26,780 nt of DNA from positions 1 to 26,780 of the IMG/VR virus record IMGVR_UViG_3300023116_000284, one strand, 5' to 3'. Origin of the DNA: a virus. A program made the position numbers and the translations under genes. Positions within the stretch are counted from its first letter, which is position 1. The number at the start of each line of letters is the position of its first letter. The notes beneath the pieces are model-generated. The model made no database searches. It was not told where the DNA came from and saw nothing but the letters and a program-made list of their open reading frames with translations. Below are positions 1 through 11,800 of the stretch, piece after piece.

Positions 1-3000
1 CAAAACCATACCGGTTGTGATGTATCCATTATATTTACCGATAACCTGATCTGACAAAGATTCTTCATCAATATTTAAAGTTGTTGAAGATGCGGAGTAA
101 TTTTCTGCTACGAAAATTGAACTATTGTATGGATTAGAAGTATAAGTTGTAGATGGATTATTATAGGGTCCTGTCTTATGATTTGAGTTTGCTACTCTTG
201 CACTGAATAATTGAACACCATCAACATATCCCCTAACAGTTTCTCCAACCTCAAATACTCCAGATACCATTTCGATTTCAATCAGTTTTGGAATAATATC
301 AAGCCCAGAAGAACCATCGAAGAAAGAATAATATCTTGTAAATGGTTTTAAATTTGTCGATTTATAAGTTACATTTCTTGAACGAATGTGTGGGTCAGGT
401 ACACTAGATGTTTTAACAATTTGTGTATAATTTGGACCCCATCCTGTGACAGTTCTAGATCCACCATCAACATAGACATTTCTTACCCAAGTGTCCTTGG
501 ATGGTCTCAAACTAATATTTCCAGTATACTCAACAACATTAAATTCATTAACGTTTACGACTCTAGATGCAAATTCTTGAGAAATCCACTTTTCAGATTG
601 ATACTTCAGAGTGATTACATCACCACTTTTTTGGACATTGGAATCTAATAAATTTACACCATCAGATGCTAATGCAGTTTCTAGTTTAATTGATTGCACA
701 TCTGAAGAAGATTGCAAGAAACCATTTTCAATATCAAAATCACATTTTGATAAAGATCTATCACATCTATTTTCATCTCTAAAATCATCTACAAAGAAAC
801 CGGACTTAAATCTATCAAACCCATCAGCATCTCTGACTTGAAGTGTTTTAGTATCAACTTCTAGGAGAGAAAGAGTAGTTAAAGTTTCTAAATTAGATAC
901 ACGATCTTCAATATCACCAATATCTCTCATAGTGTATCTTCTATTGTCAACCAATGTTATATTTGCATCATCTGGATTGTAAAGATATGCAGGATATTCA
1001 ATAGTTGCAATATTCATTACATCATCTGTATCTACTGGTGGTTTAGGACTTACAGAAGATACACCTTTAATGACACTGAAGTTACCCTCTTTATTGAGGA
1101 CAACTTTATCTATTCTTGGAAGATAAAAATCATATCCAATCAATGAGCTTTCTGCTGGAGATACTACTAGTGATGGGTTTATACCAGCAGTAGAAAAGTC
1201 TCTACTTGCAAATGCAAATGGTGATGATACAGAAGAGGTGAACTTTGCTACTCTTGGTCTGAAATCTAAAGTATCAGAAGCTCTAACTGTATTTGAGATG
1301 TGTGGTATATCTGCACCAAATCTTTCAGAGTCATATGAATTTACGGTGTAAATATCACCATCATCATCGGAAGGAACTCTATAGTAATCAAATATTACAC
1401 GAAGTTTATGATTTGGAATGTAGGAATTATTCTTTCTAACAATTCGTGAGTAATCGTAGTATTGACTTCTCTGCCCCTTATCCAAATCAAACTTGTTGGT
1501 AATATCTTGATAATTTCCCAACGCAATTGATTGAATAGTTGAAGATATATCAGACTCTTCAAAGTCAACTACTTCACCTACTCTGAATTTATTCGTATTT
1601 AAATACACAAACTCAACATCAGTAGAAGAAACTCTAGTTACAATTTGTGCTATAGCACCACTTGTCTTACCTTTTATTTTTTCACCTAAAATAGAATTGG
1701 TGTTTAAAGAAAGACCAGATGGGAATTTGAGAGAATCTAAAGTTGGTAAACTTGAATTATAAGATTCGTGTATTGCGATAACTTTTACAACATCTGGCAA
1801 ATTCAAAGATATTTCTCTATCTTCTACACGCAATCCATAATATGAGTTTGTTGACAATCCACTAATATTTGTAGATATTCCAGATGAAGTATTCGATATA
1901 ACTAATTTTTCACTTCTTACATATTCTTTTTGCTTATTTTGAATACCATTTTTTCTAACGGTTACATTTACAACAGTATTTGTAGTTCCAGAAGTCAATC
2001 CATTAATGGTAATGTTACCTCCACCGGAATCAAGAGTAAATTGGTCAGAAGTTAGTGTTTCTACAGTGCCATCATTGTAAAAAACACCATATCTTTCTGC
2101 ATCAAAACTTTCAAAAAATGCACTGGTAATACCAACATCACTAATTGGAATTGTTATGCTTCCTCCAGTAGCATTATAACCACTAAGTTGCTTAGATACT
2201 GTTAAATTAGAATTAGAAAGATTTACTGAAGAAACATTGTCCGACTGTATCTTTGAATAAAGACCTCCGATTTCTCTTGCTAATGGTGTTCCAAGGGAAA
2301 AAGTTACTTTTTGTGTAGTACTAGGATAACCACCATCACAAACATCAGATACATTTGGAATGTCATTCGCAAGTGTCATAGTGAGACCATCTGCACTAAC
2401 AGAACTAACTCTGTTGTATGTTTCTGTGCTTAGACCTGAAAGTTGATATCTAATAATAGTATCTGTTTTGATACCGACAAAATTATTTCCTGGGGAAGTT
2501 ACATTACCAGAATTGTCAATAGTAATTGTATCGGTAATACTGAAGTTTTTAGGCAAAGATTTTTGTAAAACAGTATCTGCAACAAAATCTACAGTAATTC
2601 CGGAATATGATGATGCGTCTTGATAAACTGACTTAACATCTTCAATTCCATAAGATTTTGTAGATGCTACAGACCTAGAAACCAACGTGGTTTCATTGAT
2701 TAAAATTTGTTCTCCCTGAGAGAATACACCTGACACTTGAGTGAGTGTTAATTCGGTCCCAGAAGCAGCATTAACTACATATCCAGTTGCTCCACTACTA
2801 ACACCCCTTATAAACGAAGTTGCTGGGCACTCAGATGCTGTTAAAGACTTGTTTACTGTCAAGAAAGTATATGTTTGAATGTCAAACATATAAAGGTCCC
2901 AATCGGTAGATGCTCCGGAATATGGTGCATCGGATACACTAAAACTATATACCCGAGCATCTCCAATTTTTACACCAGTCCCACTAGTAGTGGAATTTCT

Positions 3001-4275
3001 TCTTCGACTGTAAAGTTCTATTGGTGTATTTGAATTGACATTGACACCAATATATGGAGTTCCGAAAACATTGTTTACCTTAAGTAAGGTGCCAAATTCA
3101 AATGGTACAAGAGATGATGATACATTTTTAGTTTCTCTTGGCTTATCTACATCTAAAATAGTTGTAGAAACTGAGTTAACATCATAACCCTTTACATATG
3201 CTCGTCCAGCCGACACTTTGACGGATAGTAAATCATCTGAGGGATTATTTCCTTCATCAGTCTTTTGTTCAGATGAATATACTCCACCATTAGATAATCC
3301 ATCATTTAAAGAATTATCTACATCAACAATGAAATCATCTAATGAATAGTTTCCAGATTCATCATATGTTCTCTTAGCAATGTAATCCTTGATTATATTA
3401 TAGACGGATGTATCTTGTAACTTTTTAACAACACCGCCATCAACCTTTAAAAGCTCTACAAATGACTTATCGTCAAAATCAGTTAGACTTTTTTTAGATA
3501 GAGATGTAGTTATTCTTAATCTGTCTGCTCCAGGGGCAGAATAATTTGAGAATCCTTTCGCATTATCGTAAAGAGAATTATCGTCTTTTGCAGAAATAAC
3601 TTTCTCTACAATTGTTAATCCAACCCTATATGATGGTATATCTGAATATGGGTCTAATACTATTGTGTCAGAAGATACGTTTACAAAAGTTCCTCTTATG
3701 AAATATACACCTTCACCAATAGATACTGATGATCCTCTTGAACAAGCATCTGAAGATAATAGTGATGCAACCGTGCTTCCTGCAGTTACAGTTGTATTAC
3801 CATAAGTAAAAGTTTCTTCAGTGATTAATGTCTCACCATTATCAAAATATGAAATTTCATTATTGTCTCCAGACCTTAAATACTTTACAAACAGTGTAAG
3901 ATTTGTGGTCTCATCAGCAGTTGATGCTGCCAAATATTTGTCTACTTTGGCAACAATTCCTGTGGTTTGTCCCCTTATCTTTTTCCCTACTAATTGACTA
4001 GCATAAACTTCAACATCAATGCCAAGATGTTGGTCATTAATTTTTACAGAATAATATTCATTATCATAAGATATATTTCCAGGAATCACCATCGATCCCT
4101 CTTTGAAAATATGACTACCAAATGATTCTACTTGATTTTGTAGAATTGATTGTAAAGTCGTTAATTCCCTTGCCTGTACAGGAAATCCTGGTTTAAATAA
4201 AACCCTATAGAAATTATCGTCCTTATCAAAATCATCATAATAAGGATTTATATTGAGATTTGTTTTCTGTGGCAT
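1..4275 (-). CDS. DUF4815-type baseplate/tail structural protein (3' end outside window)
   Basis: The frame is open from an ATG at 4275 down to base 1 (1425 codons) with no stop, so the C-terminus lies outside the window. The N-terminus reads MPQKTNLNINPYYDDFDKD, then an FKPGFPVQARELTTLQSILQ stretch. This is the signature I recall for the DUF4815 protein of T4-like cyanophages, found beside gp8. By synteny it holds the gp9/gp10 place of T4, so a role in the outer baseplate wedge or in fibre attachment is likely, but this is inference. The rest is beta-rich and Ser/Thr/Asn-rich, with short repeats of the RG-xx-SGATG-xV type. The start lies 3 nt after the gp8 stop. There is no clear Shine-Dalgarno sequence, so translation may be coupled to gp8. 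A late promoter motif lies 99 nt upstream, inside gp8. Confidence 0.85.
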   Translation of the reverse strand, partial: MPQKTNLNINPYYDDFDKDDNFYRVLFKPGFPVQARELTTLQSILQNQVESFGSHIFKEGSMVIPGNISYDNEYYSVKINDQHLGIDVEVYASQLVGKKIRGQTTGIVAKVDKYLAASTADETTNLTLFVKYLRSGDNNEISYFDNGETLITEETFTYGNTTVTAGSTVASLLSSDACSRGSSVSIGEGVYFIRGTFVNVSSDTIVLDPYSDIPSYRVGLTIVEKVISAKDDNSLYDNAKGFSNYSAPGADRLRITTSLSKKSLTDFDDKSFVELLKVDGGVVKKLQDTSVYNIIKDYIAKRTYDESGNYSLDDFIVDVDNSLNDGLSNGGVYSSEQKTDEGNNPSDDLLSVKVSAGRAYVKGYDVNSVSTTILDVDKPRETKNVSSSLVPFEFGTLLKVNNVFGTPYIGVNVNSNTPIELYSRRRNSTTSGTGVKIGDARVYSFSVSDAPYSGASTDWDLYMFDIQTYTFLTVNKSLTASECPATSFIRGVSSGATGYVVNAASGTELTLTQVSGVFSQGEQILINETTLVSRSVASTKSYGIEDVKSVYQDASSYSGITVDFVADTVLQKSLPKNFSITDTITIDNSGNVTSPGNNFVGIKTDTIIRYQLSGLSTETYNRVSSVSADGLTMTLANDIPNVSDVCDGGYPSTTQKVTFSLGTPLAREIGGLYSKIQSDNVSSVNLSNSNLTVSKQLSGYNATGGSITIPISDVGITSAFFESFDAERYGVFYNDGTVETLTSDQFTLDSGGGNITINGLTSGTTNTVVNVTVRKNGIQNKQKEYVRSEKLVISNTSSGISTNISGLSTNSYYGLRVEDREISLNLPDVVKVIAIHESYNSSLPTLDSLKFPSGLSLNTNSILGEKIKGKTSGAIAQIVTRVSSTDVEFVYLNTNKFRVGEVVDFEESDISSTIQSIALGNYQDITNKFDLDKGQRSQYYDYSRIVRKNNSYIPNHKLRVIFDYYRVPSDDDGDIYTVNSYDSERFGADIPHISNTVRASDTLDFRPRVAKFTSSVSSPFAFASRDFSTAGINPSLVVSPAESSLIGYDFYLPRIDKVVLNKEGNFSVIKGVSSVSPKPPVDTDDVMNIATIEYPAYLYNPDDANITLVDNRRYTMRDIGDIEDRVSNLETLTTLSLLEVDTKTLQVRDADGFDRFKSGFFVDDFRDENRCDRSLSKCDFDIENGFLQSSSDVQSIKLETALASDGVNLLDSNVQKSGDVITLKYQSEKWISQEFASRVVNVNEFNVVEYTGNISLRPSKDTWVRNVYVDGGSRTVTGWGPNYTQIVKTSSVPDPHIRSRNVTYKSTNLKPFTRYYSFFDGSSGLDIIPKLIEIEMVSGVFEVGETVRGYVDGVQLFSARVANSNHKTGPYNNPSTTYTSNPYNSSIFVAENYSASSTTLNIDEESLSDQVIGKYNGYITTGMVL

Positions 4276-4278
4276 TTT

Positions 4279-5847
4279 TTAGAATTCCAGGATAATTTTA
4301 ACGTCTTCTTTTTGTCTAGAATTTCTTGAAATCTCTGGGCGGTTATCAAGATAAATTACATCCCCTGACCCTTTATTTATCTCAGGTGATGATAAACCAC
4401 TTACAAATTCTGAACCAAGAGAAATGGTTTTACTTCCCAGTGTAAGTGTACTGCCAGTAAATGCTACACTTACTTGTTGACTAAAACTTGGTCCGTTGAT
4501 TGGTTTTGTTGATGATTGAAATTCATAAAGTTGACCTTCAGAACTGACACCAACATAATCTTCAGTATCATATGATACTTGATTTAAGAAAAGAGACCTA
4601 TCATGAAAATACTTGACAATCTTAGTTTCACTATCAAATGATGCTACATAAGCTTTTGCTTTTCCAATAACACTACCAGAGTTATTGGTCACCTCTTGCT
4701 CTATAACATTTCCAACAGATAATGTTTCTGTCGTAGCATTATCAAATTTAATAGATCCTAATGATGAGAAAGTATTTTGGGAATATAATGATGTTGAGTC
4801 AACTACTGTTGGATTTTTTATAATCCCTATTTGTCCAAAGTTTGAATTAAGTGGGAAATCTTTTGTTGAATCGTCAAATCTAGTGTACATTAAAATTTTA
4901 TCCGCACCTAACTCTTTATAAATGTCATATCCATGACCTTTTGATGGTGGAATAATGGGAATCAAATTTGCCTTTACATCAACACTAGAAGAAATTGAAT
5001 CCAAATCCACCATTCCATAAGTGTATCCACTTCCACCAGAAACAACAGTAACATTACTTATAGTGTTATCATTATCAACAGTGACACTGACTTTTGCTCC
5101 AGAGCCATCACCAACAACATTTAGAGTATATTGTCCAGCACTGTATCCAGACCCAGGATTTTCAATATAAACTTTTTTTATTTGATTTAAATTTACATCT
5201 GAATTTCCATTATCTCTAACTGCTTTAATCTGAGCATTGGTAGTTGTTGACCAATCATTTGGTAAAGTTATATACTCGATAGAATCAAATTTCACAATGT
5301 CACTTGGGGATATTGTAAACAAATACTTCCAAATATATCCATCACCACTAAGACCTGCTTTTGAGGGCTCTAAATCTGTAAATGTTGGTTCATCTACAGA
5401 TTCATTTCCTGTTGGATTTACACTAGAAGCACCGTTATCGATACAAATGTATACTTTGTATTCACTATTGACTACGTAATATTTTGCATCGTAAAGGTTT
5501 AATGCACCTGTTGTTGGTGCAGGATTACTTATATCATAATCATGACGATACATTTCATATACTTCATCTTGTTTCCACTCAACTTTTCTAACTACCCTTC
5601 TAGCATTTTCTGAGGTTACTCTCTTACCATACATCATCACATCACCAACAAAATTTAGATAGTCAAAACTATCTGTTGGGTTGGGTGTATCAGTATCCCA
5701 ATCAGTACTTCTTTGGGGAGAAGCACTTGGACTTTTTGGATTTGAAAGTCCTACAAAAACGTAATATGAATTGGAAGTATCAGTTACCGAGTTTATAAAA
5801 TTTTCAGCGTTTAATATTCTAAACTGATTTGTTACAATTGCCGCCAT
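4279..5847 (-). CDS. gp8: Baseplate wedge protein gp8
   Basis: This 522-residue protein has the N-terminal pattern of T4-family gp8: the chain opens with AAIVTNQFRILNAENFI, then a YYVFVGLSNP strand, and later GDGYIWKYLFTISPSDIVKF near residues 168-187. Gp8 is a dimeric component of the baseplate wedge that binds gp7 and gp10. It is longer than T4 gp8 (about 330 residues). The extra length includes two GSGY-type beta repeats near residues 232 and 272, of the same kind found in the giant upstream protein. The gene sits between that protein and the DUF4815 gene, as in other cyanophages. A perfect TATAAATA late promoter box lies 18 nt before the ATG, so gp8 can start its own late transcript. The ATG has only a weak ribosome binding site. 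The family call is firm; the function of the extra repeats is unknown. Confidence 0.88.
   Translation of the reverse strand: MAAIVTNQFRILNAENFINSVTDTSNSYYVFVGLSNPKSPSASPQRSTDWDTDTPNPTDSFDYLNFVGDVMMYGKRVTSENARRVVRKVEWKQDEVYEMYRHDYDISNPAPTTGALNLYDAKYYVVNSEYKVYICIDNGASSVNPTGNESVDEPTFTDLEPSKAGLSGDGYIWKYLFTISPSDIVKFDSIEYITLPNDWSTTTNAQIKAVRDNGNSDVNLNQIKKVYIENPGSGYSAGQYTLNVVGDGSGAKVSVTVDNDNTISNVTVVSGGSGYTYGMVDLDSISSSVDVKANLIPIIPPSKGHGYDIYKELGADKILMYTRFDDSTKDFPLNSNFGQIGIIKNPTVVDSTSLYSQNTFSSLGSIKFDNATTETLSVGNVIEQEVTNNSGSVIGKAKAYVASFDSETKIVKYFHDRSLFLNQVSYDTEDYVGVSSEGQLYEFQSSTKPINGPSFSQQVSVAFTGSTLTLGSKTISLGSEFVSGLSSPEINKGSGDVIYLDNRPEISRNSRQKEDVKIILEF
4374..4381 (-). promoter_or_regulatory. Candidate internal late promoter for the DUF4815 gene
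   Basis: The minus strand reads GATAAATA inside the 3' end of gp8, 99 nt before the start of the DUF4815 gene. It matches NATAAATA and parallels the box before the giant gene in both sequence and distance. It lies in coding sequence (EINKGSG region), so the call rests on motif and placement only. Confidence 0.4.
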
Positions 5848-5865
5848 CTTAATAGCTTTTTTCTA

Positions 5866-5873
5866 TATTTATA
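5866..5873 (-). promoter_or_regulatory. T4-type late promoter for gp8
   Basis: The minus strand reads TATAAATA, the T4 late promoter box and an exact match to the cyanophage late consensus NATAAATA. It lies in the only gap (39 nt) between the giant structural gene and gp8, with its downstream edge 18 nt from the gp8 ATG. Transcription would start a few bases later, giving a very short leader. Known late promoters of this type are used by the phage sigma factor gp55 with the sliding clamp. Confidence 0.75.
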
Positions 5874-5886
5874 ACTCATTATCAAA

Positions 5887-8800
5887 TTACGATAATCTCT
5901 TTCTCAAACTACCATTACTTCTCAATCCAAATCCTCTTCTTTGAATTGTTGGGAATGTTGATAGTCCGGAATCAACAGTCAATCCAGTTACACCAATAGA
6001 TATTGGTGAAGATGATCTAGTTAAACCAAACAATCTTCCCCACGAGAATCTTCCAACAGGACTTGTAACAGTTCCAGATGTTGTTACTCCACTAGTATTA
6101 CTTCCAGAATCAATATTGACAACAATATTTGCATTTCCATCACCCAAATCGGTTTTAGATTTGATTATATAAACATTGTCAACATAGCTAGTGCCAATTC
6201 CAATAACCGCAGAATCACTATCATCAATAGAAGTTATACCAGATCCAACTCTGGTTTGACTGATATAAATTGGATATCCAACTATAAGGTTAGTGTATGC
6301 TGAAGTAGTATCACTATTCAAGAAGAATTGTAATCCTGATGGGACACCAACTCCTGCAGTAGGAATAATTCCAGTCACAATTCCAGAAGACCCTGTTACA
6401 TTAGAAATGTTAGTGACATTCTCATAGATTACATTTTCAGTTGGTGCAAGAACTTGTGGTGAATTTGATTGCGTGTAACCAAGTCCTGGATTTGTAATGG
6501 TTACTGAAGTGATACTACCAGCAGTAATAGATGCTGTTGCTGTTGCTGTTGTGCCAATACCAACACCTATAGTTGATGGTGCTGCAATAGACAATGAAAC
6601 AGAAGATCCAGTATATCCAGACCCACCATCAACTATCGTTAAAGAGCTAATAGTACCTGCAATAGAAACATTTGCAGTTATTTCTGCTGCTACAGGATTT
6701 GACTCAATAACAATAAGACCATCTACATTATCAATAACAACTGATGATTCATTTTCTTCATAGTTAAAGAATTGTGCATCATCTACAAATATTCCAGTAT
6801 CAGTATCAGATACATCACCAATAATTCTTGCGGTAGGATATATTTGAGATTCAATGGAATCTCTTGTCTTGTAAATAAACTGTCCCTCAACAAAAATATC
6901 ATTTTTTTGTTTTGACCAATCTGTTGGTTTATAATTTACTTCATCAATACCATCTCCAGTGTAAATATTTGTTTTGACTTCATTGGAAGCAGTAATATCA
7001 AAAATACTTCTTTCCTCTTGAGAAACAGTTAAGGAATTTGTATTATCCTTATTAATTTTCAAGATATCACCCACTTCTATAGAAGCATTAATTTCAACTA
7101 AATCACTATCTTCACCGCGTGTTCCTCTATAGAAGAATATTGCTACATTGTCATCTTCTTCTGGAGCCTCTGTAAATCTAATAGAAGTGCCACCATCAAA
7201 AGTATATGCTTTTCCTGGTTCTTGCAATACACCGTTTACGAATATCAACAGAAGTTGACTCAAATCAATATTAGGATTAGATGTTTCAAAACTCAATAAT
7301 TGTGTATTATAATATAGTGGGAATCTAGTTGTGCTTCCATTTTGCAAATTCTTTACAGAATCTATGTAATCTAATTCTCCAAACTGCCACGCAGAGAAGG
7401 AATCGTTAAATGTATCAATAACTCTTAATTGGAATTGCTCAACAACGGATGGTAAATATCCATCAGTAACTAATCCAACGGGTGTAATTACATCACCAGG
7501 TCTAAATCCATAACCAGGTCTTGAAATTTTAAAATTTGTTACTTCGAATAAAGTAGACCCAATTCCAGTTCTTGTTGAAGCACCAACTTCTAAAGAAACC
7601 AGTAAACCAGTTCCTGTTTCAGTTGTAGGTCCAATGTCCCTTCTAGAAACACCAATTACTTCAAGATTTTCATAAGATGGTGTAGATACTTGTATCTGTG
7701 TTTCATTAGAGTATCCACTACCACCATTAGAAACATTGAAACTTAGTGACCCACCAACACCAGGAGTTGCCGTTATTATTGCACCACTACCAGTACCTTG
7801 AGGGTCATAAGCAGTCACTCCGATGGATATGATATTGTTGTATCCAGATCCAGTATTATCTGTAGTGCCAATACCAATGCTATTTTGAATTACACCACTA
7901 TTGATTACTGCCGTTACGGAGGCACCAACTAAAGGTGCATAACCAAGACCTGGTGTTGATCCGAGTGAAACAATGATTCCACCTCTTGGAAGTTGGTTTT
8001 GGTTTACATCATAATCAGATATGAATAAATCACCACCAACTAATGTGGTAATTCCACTATACTGTACACTTGTTACACCTACACTTTCGATAAATTTATA
8101 GTTATTTCCAGAGTTGTTTTCTGTTGTTGGAGTTTGGAATATATCATTAACTAACAGTATTCCACTGCCAGTTTCAATACCCGTAGTATTTGCTCCACCA
8201 ACAGTAACAGTATATGTTGCCCCAATACCAGTAAACTGTTTAGAAATGTCATCATAAATTTTGTTTGTGGTATAATCATTTCTTAAAAATACTCTTCCAC
8301 CAAAAGATGATTTTGGTGTGGGTAAATTACTCTCATTAAATCCATCATCGACAGATCCTCTTGGTGCTTCTAAGAAGAAGATTTTATTGTTTACAATATT
8401 AAATGAACCTGAATAAATGTATGCGACGGTTCCATCAGTATGTGATGCTGCTGAAGATCCAGCCGCACCCCTAGAAACTTCGACAACATTAAAGTTGCCA
8501 CTTTCTGTTATGGGTCCAACAGAAGTTGTAGCAATACCAACTGATATTACTTGTGCATATTCATCATCTATTTTAAGCAAATCTCCAGTAAATATTGATG
8601 AGATTCCAGTCAAAGCAAAGAATGATGATGCACTTCCAATAGATCCACCGTTATCAACTAATACTGAAGATGAATTTGTGAATGCAATTGGGCTTTGTAT
8701 TACATCATCAACCGTAATGATTGTTTTTTCCATTCTCTTATACATTTCAAGAGTGTGAGCATTTCCATCACCAACGGAGCTGTAAGTTAAAGCTATACCA

Positions 8801-11800
8801 GCATTAGCGTCTGCTTCACTACTTGCCAACTTGAATTGTGCATCATTGACCCTGATAGCATACACCTCATTTGGAAGATTTCCTGCACCATATACTTGAA
8901 TATCACTAAATGGCTCACCGTCAAAAGATGATGCAGAAACATATTCAAGTCTTTCACCCGTTGAGAAGAAGTGATTTGCTACTGTAAACAATCCAGTGCC
9001 AATATTTAATGTTGTTGCTGGATTAAATGTTTTTTGGAAAATTGGAATTCCATTAGTACTAAGATCGAATAATTCTAGGTCAGAATTATTTCTTCCAAAA
9101 TAATTTGATAATGTGAAGGATTCTAAAATAGTACCGTAAGTGAGATCATTAGGAGTATTTGTAGAATCAGTTTCAATTTGGACCAATTCACTATAAGATT
9201 GTGTAGTGACAATTCCTGTTACTCCAGCATCTGGATAGAATTTAACGACTAAATTGGATCCATCTATTTCCGACCCAAATGTTCCAATTCCTGTAGAAAC
9301 TGACTCGGATAAGAATGGATATTGTGTAATTTGTGTATCGTTATTTGAATTGATAACTAATAATTGATGTAGTGCAGTTGTTTGTCCATATCCAACTCTT
9401 ATATACGATTTAATAGTGCTAACATCATCTTTTAAAACTGACAATACTGTTGAAATTCCAGTGAAGGATTGATAGTTGCTTTCCAATCTTGCAGTTTTTA
9501 CTGAGGAGTCTGGTTGCCCATCAGATTTAAATATATACGTGCCTATACCGAGAGATGTTGGACCAAATTCAATAATCTTTGTTCTTACAAGAACTGAGTT
9601 ATTATCTTCATTATTATAAGTTAATGTTAACACTCCACTGTCTATGTTTGCACTAAAATATCCAATAAGATTTGAATTTAAATAAGTATCAAATTCATTA
9701 TCAAAATAATATTCTGAAATGTAAGTATCAGTGCCGTTATGATTTAAATAAACTTCAAGATAATTAACTTCTTCAGTAGATTGATTTTTAATCTCTGCAT
9801 TAACAAGTAAGGATAATACTGTTGAAGTATCTCCACTAAACAATGTTTCAGAAGAACCAGATGATACTATTGCGTTAGATCCTATTAAATTGATAAAACC
9901 GACAGATTGTGTACCAATACCAGCCTCAGTAATTAAATAGTTATTTCTTAAAACTTTAATATCGTAGTTTGTATCAAAAGGATTGCTAGGTATAAATCTT
10001 AATACTGCTTTTTTAGTAATTTCGTTATATAATCCTACCAATTCACCAACTTCAGTCGATGTGTTATACAATGATCCTCTTTCTGCAAAGATTATACCAC
10101 TATCACTAGATTTGGATGGTAATGATATAACTTCTGAGGATTGCAATTCTGTTCCAACAATAGATTTAATCTGTACTAAAAACTTATTATATCCACCCAA
10201 AATATTATAACTTATAATGTCTTTATACAATAATGTATCTCCATCAGAGTTAGAAAACTCTTCGTTAATATTGTCAATGGGTAATACTCTATTTGATATA
10301 CAATCAGTATAACTTGATAATGTTCTATTTTGGAATTGTATAAGTCTCGTTTTTCCTTCAAATGAGTCTACATCAAGTGCAAAATCAAAATTATTAATAG
10401 TTTCCACATTTCTAGCACTAAAAATGTCTAATATAGATCCACTTGAAGAATCTGAAGCCACATTACTAGTGCTTAATCCAACGAGAGGGGTACTAATAAT
10501 CTGTGTATCTGCAAAATTCTTCAATCCACTGGTGTGAAGTAGACGATTTACTGGATTTACAATATCTTCATATTCTTTTTCACTCTTTATTGAATATGAA
10601 AGATTTTGGTAATAATCATTATCAGATGTGACCTGATAATCTGTGTTTAGTTTGCCAGTATCATTAGACCATCCTAAATTTTTCTTACTTGAATAATCAA
10701 TTTCAAAAATTCCATTATTGTAGGTAATATTTTCAATTGTTGCCAAACTTCCAGAATTTTTTCCTAAAATAACATCACCTTTTTTCAAGAGATAGTTTCC
10801 ATAAATTTTTACACTATCTTTAGTATTTTCAGATACTATTAGGTCAGTTTCTACATAATTGCCACCATTTGAAACTAATAGAATTTCATCAATAATAAAG
10901 TCTACTGAAGTTTGTTTTACTGTAAATACTGGATAATTAGACGAATTAACTACTGTTGCATAAGAGTTTTGAGCAACTAGAGCTGTTCCTGGATTTGTAG
11001 TATAATCTGAAATGTCTAAAATTAATTCTGCTGGATTTGAATTTGTATAACTTAAAACTGGGAATAGATTATATTTGTGGTCGGATGAGTTGAATCCATC
11101 TCCACTAATAGATTCATCTACTAATAAATTTTCCAAAAATACTTTGTCACCAATTTTAAACGGATCAGTTGCAAATCCTAATATTGGTGTTGATAAAATA
11201 AGTGTTAAATTACCTGGGGTTGAGTCCGTGCATTCTTCTATTCCAACACCATTATCATTATTAATTGCATAAACCTTACTAACCTCATCGGATAATCCTT
11301 TGGGGACATTCAATATTTCTATCTCACTAATCGATGATCCTTGAATTCTAGCTTCTAGAATACCTGTATTATATACATCTCCAGTAGATGGATTTACTAC
11401 AACTAAATCTGGAGGTGATTGGTAATAATATCCACCAAAAGTAATTTCAATTTGACTAATTGTATTGTTGTTACTTAACTCAATTGTCGGTGAAATAAAT
11501 GCTTCTGGATTTAAAGTTTTATCGGCTGAGAAATTATATCCAGAATTTTCTATGGTAAGTTGATTTAATTTTCCGATATTATCCGATTTTGGTTTAATTT
11601 CGGCACCAAGACCAGAAGAAGAAGTAATACTTGCAAATTCTGGCAATGTATCATAATTAAATCCCTTTGAATTGATTTTTATGGAATCAACTCCACCTCT
11701 TGCATTTGTGGAAGATGTGGAATACTTCAATGTATTAGTATTACTTTGATTATATGATAAACTTTCTGGATAAGATTTTAATGATATCTTAAATGTGGTG